DNA of 64,000 nt from NCBI GenBank assembly GCA_025201375.1, contig JAIWZP010000070.1, positions 62,001 through 126,000 on the forward strand. Direction: 5' to 3'. Made by a program: the position numbers and the translations under genes. This document shows positions 38,762 to 51,533 of this stretch, in pieces. This DNA comes from Gongronella butleri. Its lineage: Eukaryota > Mucoromycota > Mucoromycetes > Mucorales > Cunninghamellaceae. Position 1 is the first letter of the stretch. Every line of letters begins with the position of its first letter. The notes beneath the pieces were generated by a model. It did not search any database, was not told the DNA's origin, and saw only the letters and a program-made list of their open reading frames with translations.

Positions 38762-39278
38762 GAAAGGGGAAATGAGGAGGGAAGGGGGGGAAGGAACAGA
38801 AAAGAGGAAGAAAAAGAAGAAAAAGTGTAAACAAAGACTTTTTTTTTTATTTTTTGCCCTTTTTTTCCACCTCCTCTTTTGTGCGTGCTCTGAAAAAGAA
38901 AAAAAATGCTCATTTGCCGCTTCAGGTCATCTGTGAATGAAAATTTTTTTTTCCTTGGGATTCCACGCCCTCCATCCAACATCATTTCAAAAGGACGAAC
39001 CCCACTCACTGATGATCAAAAAAGCAAAAAGAAAAACAGCCATGGCCATTGTCAATGGGGACTTGCTTCATGGTGAAATGCCCCCCCCCAGCAACCCCAG
39101 CAAGTGAAGCCATTAACTCGTTCAAGGGGAACGATTTACATTTTTTTACGAGTCACCTTTTGTTTGATTGATTGGCACTGCCCAATCATTGGGTGGAGGG
39201 GCACGCTAAAAAACAACAACAAAAAAGCCAATTTAAACAAGAATTGGTGATTCCCCTCCTTTTTTTTCACACAAAAGC
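38762..39278. other. Intergenic, A-rich leader of the small C2H2 gene
   Basis: A/G-rich sequence upstream of the small C2H2 gene (38762-38830) and T-rich patches. No gene was recognised; the segment ends at the left edge of the segmental duplication. Confidence 0.4.
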
Positions 39279-39530
39279 CTCCAATTTCTCTATTTCCGAC
39301 GCGCCGCCTTGATCGGGCGCCCTGATCCAGCAAAAGGCGCAAGGGTGACTTTTTTCCCTCCAAAGTGACTTTTTGACAATGAAAAACGGGGGGATGGACT
39401 TTTTTTTATACAAATGGGGGGAAGAAACAAGCAATTGGCAAATGCAAAAAAGCAATAGCAAAAATAAAACGTGATCCACTTTCAGCTTTCCATGGGGCTG
39501 GGCGACCGCGGGTGGCCATTGTTGTCCATG

Positions 39531-39573
<43 letters not shown>

Positions 39574-42500
39574 AGAGCAAATGTTGTTGCAATTGAAAGT
39601 GAAGCGGCTGCGACATGGGTTGAGGATGATGCAGACGCGGCTGGTTTGGCGTGGACCGGCCACTGATCGTGGTCAATTCCGAGGTGAGTGTACGTGCGGG
39701 TGGCGCCGGGGGTGGTGGCGGAGGCACGGCCGGGGTCGTGGTGCCACTCATGGTGCTTGTATTGGCGTTCGGGGGCTGTGGCTGGTGGGTATCGAGTGAA
39801 GGTGGCGGAATGGCAATGGACGCGTAATAGGGGATTTGATCCAGTAATTCGGCCAGAATGGCATGAGGGAGCAAGTGGAATGCTGGCGATTGGACGACGA
39901 GGCCAAAATGACGGAAGATGAAGGTGAGGGCTGTCTGTTGCAGGCCATCCTGGCCGGCCTGGACGGCAGCATGGTATATCTTTGAGCAGTAATCGACGGA
40001 GATGCATCCATAGAGGCGACGCACAGTCAATGCCAACAGACATGGCAACATGTACAAATGGGCCATGACCATGAGGTCGGCCACAAGCAATGGGGACATG
40101 GTGTCGTCCAATGCGTCTGTATACAAAAAATGAACGAATCCACGCAACACGTCGTGGGGTTCGGGCAGCGTCACACTATTGCTAAAGGACTCGACCATGC
40201 CTGCCTGCATCAGATGCGCAAAATGCGGCCAGCGTGCAATAAGAACGAGACGGTGCACGTGCAATTCCTGGGCATCGGGATCGACCCCTGAGCGGATGAC
40301 GAAATCGGCTGAAGCCTGGCCATCGTCGTCTTGGAGCAAGCCGGCCAAATCCGTGCCGAGGCGTGACGGAGGCACAGCGACAATCCCATGTTCACGGAGA
40401 AGGATTCGGAGCACAATGCCATAGTATTCGTCCAGATCGTCGTCGGGCGCGCCAAATAAAGCAAACCAATCGGCATGTTCTTGCATCACAAACACCTGCC
40501 AATGTCCATCCACTTGCAAAGGGATGTCCTTGTGCTCCTGCCATTGCATCGATGTCAAATCAAGATGCCAAACACCCGCGCGAGCGTGCTTTTTCTTCTT
40601 TTTTCGTGTCGTCTTGTTATGGCGTCGATGTCGACGACGGCTGCCAATGGATGTGCTACTGCGGCTTCGACTGGCGCGGCTATTGGGACGTGTGCCTTGT
40701 GACGAGCGCAGCGTCATGGGCTCTAGTGCATGATCCATGTCCGTGTCTTCCTCGTCTTGATCGTCTTGGTCGTCTTGATCGTCCTCCTCGTCGCGTGTAG
40801 CACGCATGGTCGCATCTTCTTCCATTTCGCTGCCTTCATCATCTTCATCATCATCATCTTCATCATCATCATCCAATGGATCGTCGCAATGATCATGATC
40901 CATGACCACGACAACGAGTTGATCACCGCAGATTTGTGCATATTGCTGGCCATGGAGATGCGGTGCGCTGGGCGACTCGATTTCCAGATGGGTGACAGCG
41001 TGTGTGGCGGTATCGAAAAAGGTGAGGGCATTGTTGGAACGCGTGAGATCTTCATTGTAGCCACCATAGACATACAGCCTCTTGTTGTAAAAAAAGGACA
41101 TGTGTTGCGACCGACGAACAAAGGGGATTGGCGGCAACCATTCATTACGACTGAGATCATAGGCAAGCATATGCAATTCCCATGTTACGGTCGGCAAATG
41201 AAGAATGGCCACTTGTGTAAAATACGCGTCGTGATCGTCGTCGCCCGTGTCACCAAACACAACGAGCCGCTCATGCCGCCAAAGTGTCGCGCTATGGTCG
41301 CTGCGTGCCATCAATTGCGCCCCCTGGCAGACTATCCGCGTCCATGCATAAGGCGGCGACCCCTCGTCCACACGCAGCTGGAAAAGTGTGTGGAACACTT
41401 CGTCGCTGTATCGGTCAAACCAGCCAAGCACGTACACGCACCCGTCCACCACCGTCACAGACGCGCCAACAAGGCTTGCAAGCGACTCGCCACACAGACG
41501 CACAGGCACCTCCACCTCCACCGACGATGACGACGGCGTCACCTCACGTCGAACGCTGTGCCCAGACCGAGGCGTGCCAGGACGAGAGCCCACCAAGGAG
41601 ATTTGTCAATAAAAAAAAAAAGGAACAGACGCCGCGGAAATAAAAAAAAAAAAAAGGACAAACACAAGCAGAGCAAAACGCTAAACGACGCACACAGGCA
41701 AGCGAGGCAACAATAAAATAAAGGATCGGCTAGCTGCGAACATGCAAAAGAACAAGAGAGCGCGTCTGTGGCAGTGAAAATGAGAACAAAAGAAAAAAAA
41801 AAAAAAAAAGGGAGACGAATTGGAGGAGGCGGGGCCAGCCCACCACCTCCCACATTTTAATCTCCGCCTTTTGCCCTCGCGCCTGAGCGTTTTTTGGATA
41901 GTTTGCCGTCCTTTTGACTTTTTCTCTTGTTTGTGCACCCCATGAGCTCTCAATAGTCCTTTCTAAGCAATTTTTAATAAATAAGCAACATGCGCAGGTT
42001 TGCTGTCGTCTACAGCGAGAATTCTCGGATTTTTGACCGTTTTTTGACTGTTTTGACCCTTTTGACGGCGGCCCCGATGCACATGCCATGCAAGACCCAA
42101 GAACGCGCTGCGCCTCCACCGCCTCACGTGGTTGATTTTTTATGAGCATTTCATTTAAATAACCCAATTGCAAAGCACCGGGTTGAAAGCTCGTGGGCTA
42201 ATCCGTCAAAAAAATGGCCTTTATTGTTTGTCAATGAAATGGCACAAAGTACACGTGGTTTTTTTACATTCAACAGATGAGCCCAAGCTTTCTCGTTCAG
42301 ATGAGTCCAATCTTGTAGTGCTGCGGGCTCCAGATGGAACGCAATGACAATTTTCCAATACCAGCAATGCATTGACAGGATGTCTATAAAGATTTTACCC
42401 GGCCAAGCGCCAAGAAATACAGTATTAACACCTTTTTGATCTTCACGTTAACACTCACCTGGTTTGAATTTGGAATCGTTTGGGCCAGCGTTTGAGAAAT

Positions 42501-43255
42501 ACAGTATAAAAGGCCGTTTGAAATCGTAAATCAGCCTGTCGTTTGTCAACCAAGGCTTGCAATGCCCCTGAAATCGTACCATCGTGAAATGACCAGCTAG
42601 AAACTTGGTGGAACGCGACTTGCTTGCAACAGCCAAAGGTCCTTGAGGGGGCTCACAATATGCAAATCAAAACTCAGCAACGACGAGCCCCCAAACGGAA
42701 AAATTAAAAAATCAGGTTCTCTGAATTGCGCCAAACTTACACATATGAAGAAGAGCATGGCGAAACCAACAAAAATGCCAAAAAAAAGGAATATCCATCT
42801 GTCGAGTCACGAGCAATGACTGATTTTAGTTGAAATTTCAATTGCAAATTCCTTGGGAAAAACGCGCTCATAGAGCCGCGCCGACGCGTCTACCACCAAG
42901 AGAGACACCAGGTGCATGAACTGGATTAGAAATTGACGCGTGTATCGTGTAACTCGACGTCTGACGCAGTTTACGACGCGCTCAATGGCTCAAAAACATT
43001 ATACCGTACTTTTTAAACCGTGTCAAAAATGCCCAAAAATGCGTAGTTTTCATTGATCACCGATAATCACATACGGTACGCAGCGAGTCATGCACTTTCT
43101 CCTCCAGTTTTTATTGCAAGATCGGAGAGCCTAAAATCGCCATTTTCAAATCCACGACCGTACATCTTAAAAAATTCGCCATTTTTTAAAATGGCCGTTG
43201 CTCGTCATTCAGTGGCCGCAGCGGTATGCGTGTGGGCTCGCTTGAGTGGATTTGG
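39279..43255. repeat. Segmental duplication, unit A
   Basis: Unit A matches unit B (46623-50800) in direct orientation, from CCAATTTCTCTATTTCCGAC at its left edge, through the whole kelch-BTB gene, its 5' region, and on through a family-2 repeat to GTGGCCGCAGCGGTATGCG near 43210. The gene and its 3' flank are nearly identical between units, while the upstream part (41650-43255) is visibly more diverged with small indels. Confidence 0.85.
39482..41596 (-). CDS. Kelch-BTB protein, copy A (internal deletion), 704 aa
   Basis: One uninterrupted frame of 704 residues. The N-terminal half contains kelch-type beta-propeller blades (VVDGCVYVLGWFDRYSDEVF, LVVFGDTGDDDHDAYFTQVA, RLYVYGGYNEDLTRSNNALT), interrupted by a long acidic insert and a basic nuclear-signal-like run (TRKKKKKHAR). 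A BTB domain follows (ADFVIRSGVDPDAQELHVHR, LVLIARWPHFAHLM, VTLPEPHDVLRGFVHFLYTD), then a Pro-rich tail with a poly-Gln tract. Such proteins act as Cul3 substrate adaptors; that is inferred. Compared with copy B it has a 114-nt in-frame deletion that removes a kelch blade (junction near 41168, encoding WELHMLAYDL), and a GlyGly of one blade is changed to GlyTrp (VLGWFD) and GlyGly to GlyAsp (VFGDTG). It may be losing propeller integrity. Confidence 0.85.
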
Positions 43256-43439
43256 CGGATTGGTTGGTTGTCACGACCCGTCGTCGTGAAATGCCCAAAT
43301 TCTTTTTTTCGTTCCTTTTTTCCTCCAGCCTTTTCTTTTCCCTTTGCAGCATTCTGCAGTAATTCCACCACCACCATCTGGCCCTTGCTCGTGGCTTCCA
43401 AGCACACTTTTCCCCGTGGCTCTAGCTGCTCTCATTGCC

Positions 43440-45860
43440 GAGTACTGTATGTAATGGCCATTCTTAGAGTGCGTGAGCTTGAATTTGTTTGAAATACAGT
43501 ACATCCCTAGAGCAAATTCAACAGGGAAGACCATTGGCTAGCGTCCTCAACAACACGCTCGAACAAGGCATCATCTGCGCTGCGCCAACACGACGGTGAT
43601 GAAGCCCAAGTACTGTATTGCCACAACATTGAGGATGCCTAATGTACAGTACTGTAGTACAGTATGATGTATGATACATACAGTACGTAACAAACAGCAG
43701 CAGGAGGAGGGTGGCAAAAAAGCATCATCTACTGTGCAATAATGGGATGACTTTCTTCATCAGCAGCGCAGCACTACAGTACGGTACTGTACGGTACTGT
43801 ACCGTACTGTAGCTACAGTAATAACTTGGGTTTGAGCATTTTTCATCGGCCATTTCACCAGTGCCTGCAGCAGCCTACAGTACTACTGTAGGTACAACAA
43901 CAGTTTACACAGAACAACACAGTGCACAAAAAAATGTGCACATTAAAAAAGTACAGTATGATACTGTAATACAGTAAAAAAATAATAAAAAAAATAAAAA
44001 TTCCATGCAATCCATCATCTTAATTTGGAAGTGCCAAACCTTAAATTTTTGCAAAAAAAATCTTGCCCAAAGTAGGCCATGTTTCTCAGTCGATCGCCGT
44101 TCATGCGTCACTCTTTGGGCTTTTTTCTTAGTTGTTGTTGGGGCGACCTGTCATTTTGTCAGCCAATAGCAAATTGTCGGAGTTACCTGTTTGGGATGCA
44201 TTGATCACTCGGAGTTCGAAATTCCCAAATTTGGCATTTCTGAGATTGAAATGTGTGACCCCTGAGTGACCCCTGAATTTTTAAAGCGTGGTCGTAGCGC
44301 GTTGGTGTTTTAAGCTTTTTCGTTGCAAATTTTGCGTTGAGTGCGATGCCGCCATTTTTGAGCGGGGTCGACCATGCAGATGGCAAGATGAATGCAAAAT
44401 AGTACAAGTGCGAGGATTTTGGCATTTTCGAGTTCAAAAAAAAACGGGCGGGCCTGCCACCGTCTTGAACTCTTGATTATTCTTGCTTGATGATATCTTG
44501 AATATGATACTGTACAGGGCTATGATACTGTATCATATCGTATACTGTACGTATTACTGTACAGTACAGTACTGTACTGTATAATTTTGTGGACTTAAGT
44601 AGTCTAGAATTGGGCAGGCGCATATTTTTGGCTTTAATCTCTTGTCGCTGAGCGGTGAGCGCCCAGCAAATGCTATGAGAGTATTTAATAACGCGTTGCC
44701 CCTGGATGTAAAATTTGATTTGGAATCGAATGGTGTTACTTTTTTCGAGCCACCCTCGTTTAGTAAAAACACTTGATAATCGCAACTTTTGCAGCCAGCA
44801 TAGGTAAAAATCGCATAAAAAAACTGCGATTACAGTATCTCGAAATCTTATTAAGTTGACGCACACCCTGTGAGGACTTTATTCGATTCTAAATTAAATT
44901 TTACATCGGGCCACGTAAACAGAATTACGAATTGAGTGATTTTTTAGGCAGACTTGTATCATATTACTGTAGAACAACAAATTGCAAAAAAGATGGGCCA
45001 AAATCGCACCCAAATCGCAAAGTGCTCAAAATTCAACAACTTGACATGCATTTCAGACTTTACCATGCGATTTATTAGAATCGTCAACTACTACTGTACT
45101 ACCCCCAGAAAGCCTGTCAAAGCATCAGAAAATCAAAGCTACGTACAGTAAGTGCACTCAAAAAGCAAATTGGATGATTAATACGGTAATAACTAATAAG
45201 TCCACAAAATTACACAGTACTGTACAGTACAGTACAACAGTACAGTAGTAGTAGCTACCGTAGGTATGATAAGCCATTGAGAATGAGGATGGCCTCCAAG
45301 CTCCAACTACCGTAAGCGCCCATTGCCGGACCAAGCAGCCCTGAACAAGACGACACGATGCAGCTGGATCTGGAGTTTGTGGAGAGTTATCGGGCCAAGA
45401 AAAAAGGGGTAATGAATTGGAAGCAATGTCTCAAGGAAGCCCACGCAGCTACAGTAATCGTTGTTGCCAGACGTACTCGAATACTGTAGGGACAGCTTGC
45501 GAAATGCCGTGTCTCGCTACAAAGATTCCCAGCACATTTGAAACCAGACGTTCTCCCGTCTTCTCCCCTTTGTCCACCTCACCCTGCCTTTGTCTCTCGC
45601 CCTTTCCCCTCCCACCACACACATACTGTATCCGCTTTTTTCTTTCACCACCGTACCCTTTGTCCACCCATGTAATATTGCGTTTATTTTCCCTCGATCA
45701 TTGTTTTAATACCTACGTACGTAGTAGTTCCCACATGGTTTATATTTCCCTACGCAATGAAAAATAAAAGAAACGAAGTGTAATCTTCAACTGTTGGAGG
45801 ACACCTTGTAGCAATGGACACATGTTGACATGGCCCACCATGTACATACAGTACTTCCTA
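43440..45860. other. GTAC/TACAGTA palindrome-rich island
   Basis: Short self-complementary words (TACTGTACAGTA, CAGTACTG, TACGTA and variants) recur dozens of times, with dense clusters at 43600-43690, 43770-43820, 43870-43980, 44500-44585 and 45210-45265. Elsewhere in the window such words are rare. No open frame with protein-like composition was found. It sits between the two duplication units and differs in word composition from both sides, so it may be inserted or otherwise distinct DNA. Confidence 0.7.
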
Positions 45861-46011
45861 CGTATCTTTTCGCTTCTACTGTAATGCCTTGCTCGCTGAC
45901 TCTAGACGTACCCTCTTTGCTCGTCAAATCCACCAGCCAATCCAACAAGATCTTAGATCGACATGGCAGCACATACACCCTGACCGCGCCGGTTCTTTTT
46001 TTATCAGGTCG

Positions 46012-46590
46012 CGCCAAATCCGCCAAATCCGCCAAATATGATACGCCAAATACGCCAAATTCGCCAACGGTTCGGCGGAGGATTGGCTGGCTGGTGGATT
46101 TGGCGGATTTGGCGGATTTGACGCATTGGCGCATTTTGGCGGATTGGCTGGTGGATTCGGCGCATTTGACGCATCTGACGCATCTGACGCATCTGACGCA
46201 TTTGACGCATTTGACGCATTTGACGCATTTGACGCATTTGACGCATCTGACGCATTTGACGCATTTGACGCATTTGACGCATTTGACGCATTTGACGCAT
46301 TTGACGCATTTGACGCATTTGACGCATTTGACGCATTTGACGCATTTGACGCATTTGACGCATTTGACGCATCTGACGCATCTGACGCATCTGACGCATT
46401 TGACGCATCTGACGCATCTGACGCATCTGACGCATTTGACGCATTTGGCGGATTGGCGGATTTGGCGGATTAGGCTGGTGGATTTGGCGCATTTGACGCA
46501 TTTCCCCTTTTTTTTTTTTTCGCCAAATCCGCCGCGCGTCCGCCAGCCAATCCGATCTGCCAAATTCGCAGCCAATTCGCCAGCCAACCT
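46012..46590. repeat. 9-bp satellite (TTTGACGCA)n with flanking CGCCAAATC 9-mers
   Basis: From about 46155 to 46446 the sequence is an array of roughly 30 copies of TTTGACGCA with interspersed TCTGACGCA variants. On both sides lie degenerate 9-mers of the related word CGCCAAATC (46012-46070 and 46528-46590), whose reverse complement GATTTGGCG also occurs at 46098-46125 and 46443-46480. Because the unit is 9 bp and lacks stops in most frames, long spurious reading frames cross it on both strands (repeating RQM, KCV, LTH and FDA). Confidence 0.9.
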
Positions 46591-46622
46591 TTTTTTTTTT
46601 TTTTTTTTTTTTATACAGAAGT

Positions 46623-46898
46623 CTCCAATTTCTCTATTTCCGACGCGCCGCCTTGATCGGGCGCCCTGATCCAGCAAAAAAAAAAAAAAAAAGAAAAAGA
46701 AAAAGCAAGGGTGACTTTTTTCCCTCAAAAGTGACTTTTTGACAATGAAAAACGGGGGGATGGACTTTTTTTTTTATACAAATGGGGGGAAGAAACAAGC
46801 AATTGGCAAATGCAAAAAAGCAATAGCAAAAATAAAACGTGATCCACTTTCAGCTTTCCATGGGGCTGGGCGACCGCGGGTGGCCATTGTTGTCCATG

Positions 46899-46941
<43 letters not shown>

Positions 46942-49900
46942 AGAGCAAATGTTGTTGCAATTGAAAGTGAAGCGGCTGCGACATGGGTTGAGGATGATGC
47001 AGACGCGGCTGGTTTGGCGTGGACCGGCCACTGATCGTGGTCAATTCCGGGGTGAGTGTACGTGCGGGTGGCGCCGGGGGTGGTGGCGGAGGCACGGCCG
47101 GGGTCGTGGTGCCACTCATGGTGCTTGTATTGGCGTTCGGGGGCTGTGGCTGGTGGGTATCGAGTGAAGGTGGCGGAATGGCAATGGACGCGTAATAGGG
47201 GATTTGATCCAGCAATTCGGCCAGAATGGCATGAGGGAGCAAGTGGAATGCTGGCGATTGGACGACGAGGCCAAAATGACGGAAGATGAAAGAGAGGGCT
47301 GTCTGTTGCAGGCCATCCTGGCCGGCCTGGACGGCGGCATGGTATATCTTTGAGCAATAATCGACGGAGATGCATCCATAGAGGCGACGCACGGTCAATG
47401 CCAACAGACGTGGCAACATGTACAAATTGGCCATGACCATGAGGTCGGCCACAAGCAATGGAGACATGGTGTCGTCCAATGCGTCTGTATACAAAAAATG
47501 AACGAATCCACGCAACACGTCGTGGGGTTCTGGCAGCGTCACACTATTGCTAAAGGACTCGACCATGCCTGCCTGCATCAGATGCGCAAAATGCGGCCAG
47601 CGTGCAATAAGGACGAGGCGGTGCACGTGCAATTCCTGGGCATCGGGATCGACCCCTGAGCGGATGACGAAATCGGCTGAAGCCTGGCCATCGTCGTCTT
47701 GGAGCAAGCCGGCCAAATCCGTGCCGAGGCGTGATGGAGGCACAGCGACAATCCCATGTTCACGGAGAAGGATTCGGAGCACAATGCCATAGTATTCGTC
47801 CAGATCGTCGTCGGGCGCGCCAAATAAAGCAAACCAATCGGCATGTTCTTGCATCACAAACACCTGCCAATGTCCATCCACTTGCAAAGGGATGTCCTTG
47901 TGCTCCTGCCATTGCATCGATGTCAAATCAAGATGCCAAACACCCGCGCGAGCGTGCTTTTTCTTCTTTTTTCGTGTCGTCTTGTTATGGCGTCGATGTC
48001 GACGACGGCTGCCAATGGATGTGCTACTGCGGCTTCGACTGGCGCGGCTATTGGGACGTGTGCCTTGTGACGAGCGCAGCGTCATGGGCTCTAGTGCATG
48101 ATCCATGTCCGTGTCTTCCTCGTCTTGATCGTCTTGGTCGTCTTGATCGTCCTCCTCGTCGCGTGTAGCACGCATGGTCGCATCTTCTTCCATTTCGCTG
48201 CCTTCATCATCTTCATCATCATCATCTTCATCATCATCATCCAATGGATCGTCGCAATGATCATGATCCATGACCACGACAACGAGTTGATCACCGCAGA
48301 TTTGTGCATATTGTTGGCCATGGAGATGCGGTGCGCTGGGCGACTCGATTTCCAGATGGGTGACAGCGTGTGTGGCGGTATCCAAAAAGGTGAGGGCATT
48401 ATTGGAACGCGTGAGATCTTCATTGTAGCCACCATAGACATACAGCCTCTTGTTGTAAAAAAAGGACATGTGTTGCGACCGACGAACAAAGGGGATTGGC
48501 GGCAGCCATTCATTACGACTGAGATCATAGGCAAGCACCGTGTCGGCATATTGGCCACCAGGCTCGAGTCCACCAGCAATGTACAAGATATCATGCTGGA
48601 TAGTAGCCGAATGCTTGATTCGCCCGGTCAATGGTACCATGCCCTGCATCCGGGGCAATTCCCATGTCATGGTCGGCAAATGAAGAATGGCCACCTGTGT
48701 AAAATACGCGTCGTGGTCGTCGTCGCCCGTGCCACCAAACACAACGAGCCACTCATGCCGCCAAAGTGTCGCGCTATGATCACTGCGCGCCATCAATTGC
48801 GCGCCCTGGCAGGTCATCCGCGTCCATGCATAAGGAGGCGACCCCTCGTCCACACGCAGCTGGAAAAGCGTGTGGAACACTTCGTCGCTATATCGGTCAA
48901 ACCCGCCAAGCACGTACACGCACCCGTCCACCACCGTCACAGACGCGCCAACAAGGCATGCAAGCGACTCGCCACACAGACGCACAGGCACCTCCACCGA
49001 CGATGACGACGGCGTCACCTCACGTCGAACGCTGTGCCCAGACCGAGGCGTGCCAGGACGAGAGCCCATCAAGGAGATTTATCAATAAAAAAAAAGGAAC
49101 AGCCGCGGAAATCAAAAAAAAAATACAAACACCACAGAGAAAAAAGACTAAAAGGCGCACACAGACAAGCGAGACAACAAGAAAATAAGGATCAGGTAGC
49201 TGCGTACGTGCAAAAGAACAAGAGAGTGTGCCTGTGGCAATGAAAATGAGAACAAAGAGAACAAAAAAAAAAAAAGACAGCTGGTCATCATACGTCCACA
49301 TTTCAATCTCCGCCTTTTGCCCTCACACCTGGGCCTTTTTTTTTGACACTGTAGTTAACCCTCGTTTTCTTTTGTTTTGTGTGCCCTATGGGCTGATTCA
49401 ATTGTCCATTCCATGCAACTTTTCAATAAATAATCCATGTGCGCAGATGGCGCTGCCATTTGTAGTGCGAATTCACGCATTTTGACACTTTTGATTTCTT
49501 TTGACACTTTTGACGTCCCCGATGCAAGTGCAATGCATGGCCCAAGAACGCGCTGCGCCTCCACCACCTCACGTGGTTGATTTTTTTACGAGCATTTCAT
49601 TTAATTAACCCAATTGCAAGTTATTGGGTTTTAAGTTCGTCGACTAACCCGTCAAAATAACATTTTTTATTGTTTGTCGATGAAATGGCGCAAAGCACAC
49701 GTGTTTTTTTACATTCAACCGAAGGGCTAAAGCTTTCTCGTTCAAACGAGCCCACACTTGCAGCGCTACGGGCTCTAGATGGAACGCAATGGCGATTTTA
49801 GATTTCCAGCAATGCATTGACAGGATGTCTATGAAGATTTTACCCAGCCAAGCACCAAGAAGATGCAACACCTTTTTGATCTTCACGTCAACAGGCACCT

Positions 49901-50800
49901 GGTTTGAATTTGGAATCGTTTGGGCCAGCGTTTGAGAAATACAATATGAAAGGCCGTTTTACAACGTAAATCGGCCTGTTGTTTGTCAATCAAGGCTTGC
50001 AGTGCCCTGGAAATCGCACCATCGTGAAACGACCAGCTATACACCTTTGTGGAACGCGACTGCAACGGCCAAAAGTCTTCGAGGGGGCTCGCAACATGCA
50101 AATCAAATTCAGCAACGCTGAGCTCCCAAACAGAAAAATTGAAAATCAGATTGTCTGAATTGCTCCAAATTTACACATTAGAACAAAGACATGGCGAAAC
50201 CAACAAAAATGCTAAAAAAACGAACAAGCCATTTGTCGAGTCACGAGCAATGACCGATTTTAGTTTAAACTTCAATGGCAAATTGCACGGGAAAAACGCG
50301 CTCATAGAGTTGCGCCGACGCGTCCACCACCAAGAGAGGCGACAATTGCACGGACGGGATTAGAAACTGACGCGTGTAACCCGTCGTCTGACGCGGTTTA
50401 CAATGCGTCCAAAAACATTATACTTTTAAAAGCGCGTCAAAAATGCCCAAAAACGTATCGTTTTCATCGATCACCGATGGTCACAGACGTAATGAGTCGT
50501 GCACTTTTTGATGAAACGACTTTCAAGGCGCTGCAGTCAATCTTTGACGAGTTTACCTTGAGACGAAAAATAAAAGATTATCGCGTAAAATGCGAAAGCC
50601 AGCTAATGGACCTCTGGTTTTGACTGCATTGAAATCGGTCAATTCGATGTGTTTACCATGTGTGTGAATGGCGCGGCGATCTGAGGACCTAAAATCCCCA
50701 TTTCAAATCCACGACTGTAGCCCTTGGAAAATCCATGACTTTTTAAAGTGGTCGTTGCTCGTCATCAAGTGGCCGCAGTGGTACGCGCGTGGACTCGTTT
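46623..50800. repeat. Segmental duplication, unit B
   Basis: Direct duplicate of 39279-43255, about 7.35 kb downstream. It carries the full-length kelch-BTB gene. Beyond about 49100 (upstream of the gene) the match to unit A falls to a level with many substitutions and indels, but order is kept to GTGGCCGCAGTGGTACGCG near 50770. An extra segment around 50560-50670 is absent from unit A. Confidence 0.85.
46850..49072 (-). CDS. Kelch-BTB protein, copy B (full length), 740 aa
   Basis: One uninterrupted frame of 740 residues, the intact paralogue of the gene at 39482-41596. It keeps all kelch blades with GlyGly pairs (VYVLGGFDRYSDE, VVFGGTGDDDHD, ILYIAGGLEPGGQYADTVLA, VYGGYNEDLTRS), the acidic insert, the basic run, the BTB domain (FVIRSGVDPDAQELHVHR, FVHFLYTDALDDTMSP) with a helical extension, and the Pro-rich, poly-Gln C-terminus. 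Inferred role: substrate adaptor of a Cul3 ubiquitin ligase or a cytoskeletal/nuclear scaffold. The blade missing from copy A corresponds to GRIKHSATIQHDILYIAGG and its surroundings. Differences elsewhere are mostly single conservative or silent changes. Confidence 0.9.
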
Positions 50801-51533
50801 GAACGAGCGACGTTTTGTAGGGTAAGGTAAGAGTGCGGCTGTTCTGGTAGCTTCTCAATTTGGCGACAAAGTCATGGAAAACCATAAATTATTCTGAAAC
50901 CGTGCTTTCTCGGCATAGCCCTAATCAATCTTTGCTTTTTAATGCACAGAATGAAACTTGACAGAAAATGATGTAAACCATTTTGCATGTAGCAAGGGTG
51001 AATCACACCAGTCATGCCACCATTTCAGCAAAAATAGATATTTTTTTGGTTTTCCTTATAATCTCATCATAGCGCTCGTGTCTTGCCATCAACGCTTCAT
51101 TGTATGGTTGCTTAGTGGTATGATGATCATAGGTGCCTTGTGGAGCTGATTTTTTGGCCTCGTTTGACACTCAGTCTGTTGACAATTCCAACAATGTGCA
51201 TTTTATTTTTGATCCATATTCCCGTCGTGCCTAGTTTGGGTAATCCCTCTAAGCAGCACTCCCAGCGGCTAAATGGAAAAGTGGCCAGCTAAAAGAAAAA
51301 AAAGACTATGCCCCTCTTGTTGTCGTGAAACACACTTTTTTTTAGTCCAAAAAAATAAAAAAGCCTGTAATAATCGTTTCATTTGGCGTTGCACGCCACG
51401 CCAGACGCGGCGCGTCTCGTCCATCACCTGATCAACAAGATTGATCATTTGGAATCCGGGGACACAGACACTTCTTCCTCCCAAATATCCATTTTGCAAC
51501 TGAAAATCGCGCTTTTTGTTCTACCAGCGGCCA
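50801..51533. other. Intergenic, no gene recognised
   Basis: AT-rich DNA just beyond duplication unit B. A short open frame (51383-51640 plus, starting with TTG) overlaps the hypothetical gene downstream and could be an additional exon, but no in-phase junction was found. Confidence 0.4.

Noticed and set aside
40730..41530. Plus-strand 266-codon frame (and its partner at 48098-49006) opposite kelch-BTB
   Set aside because: Both mirror the kelch-BTB coding region; conservation between copies is explained by the duplication.
46012..46590. CRISPR array
   Set aside because: Units are 9 bp with no spacers of unique sequence, and the genome is eukaryotic.
45787..46728. Long reading frames on both strands over the satellite (up to 313 codons)
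   Set aside because: They consist of repeated tripeptides (RQM, KCV, LTH, FDA) produced by the stop-free 9-bp unit and are open in several frames at once, which real genes are not.
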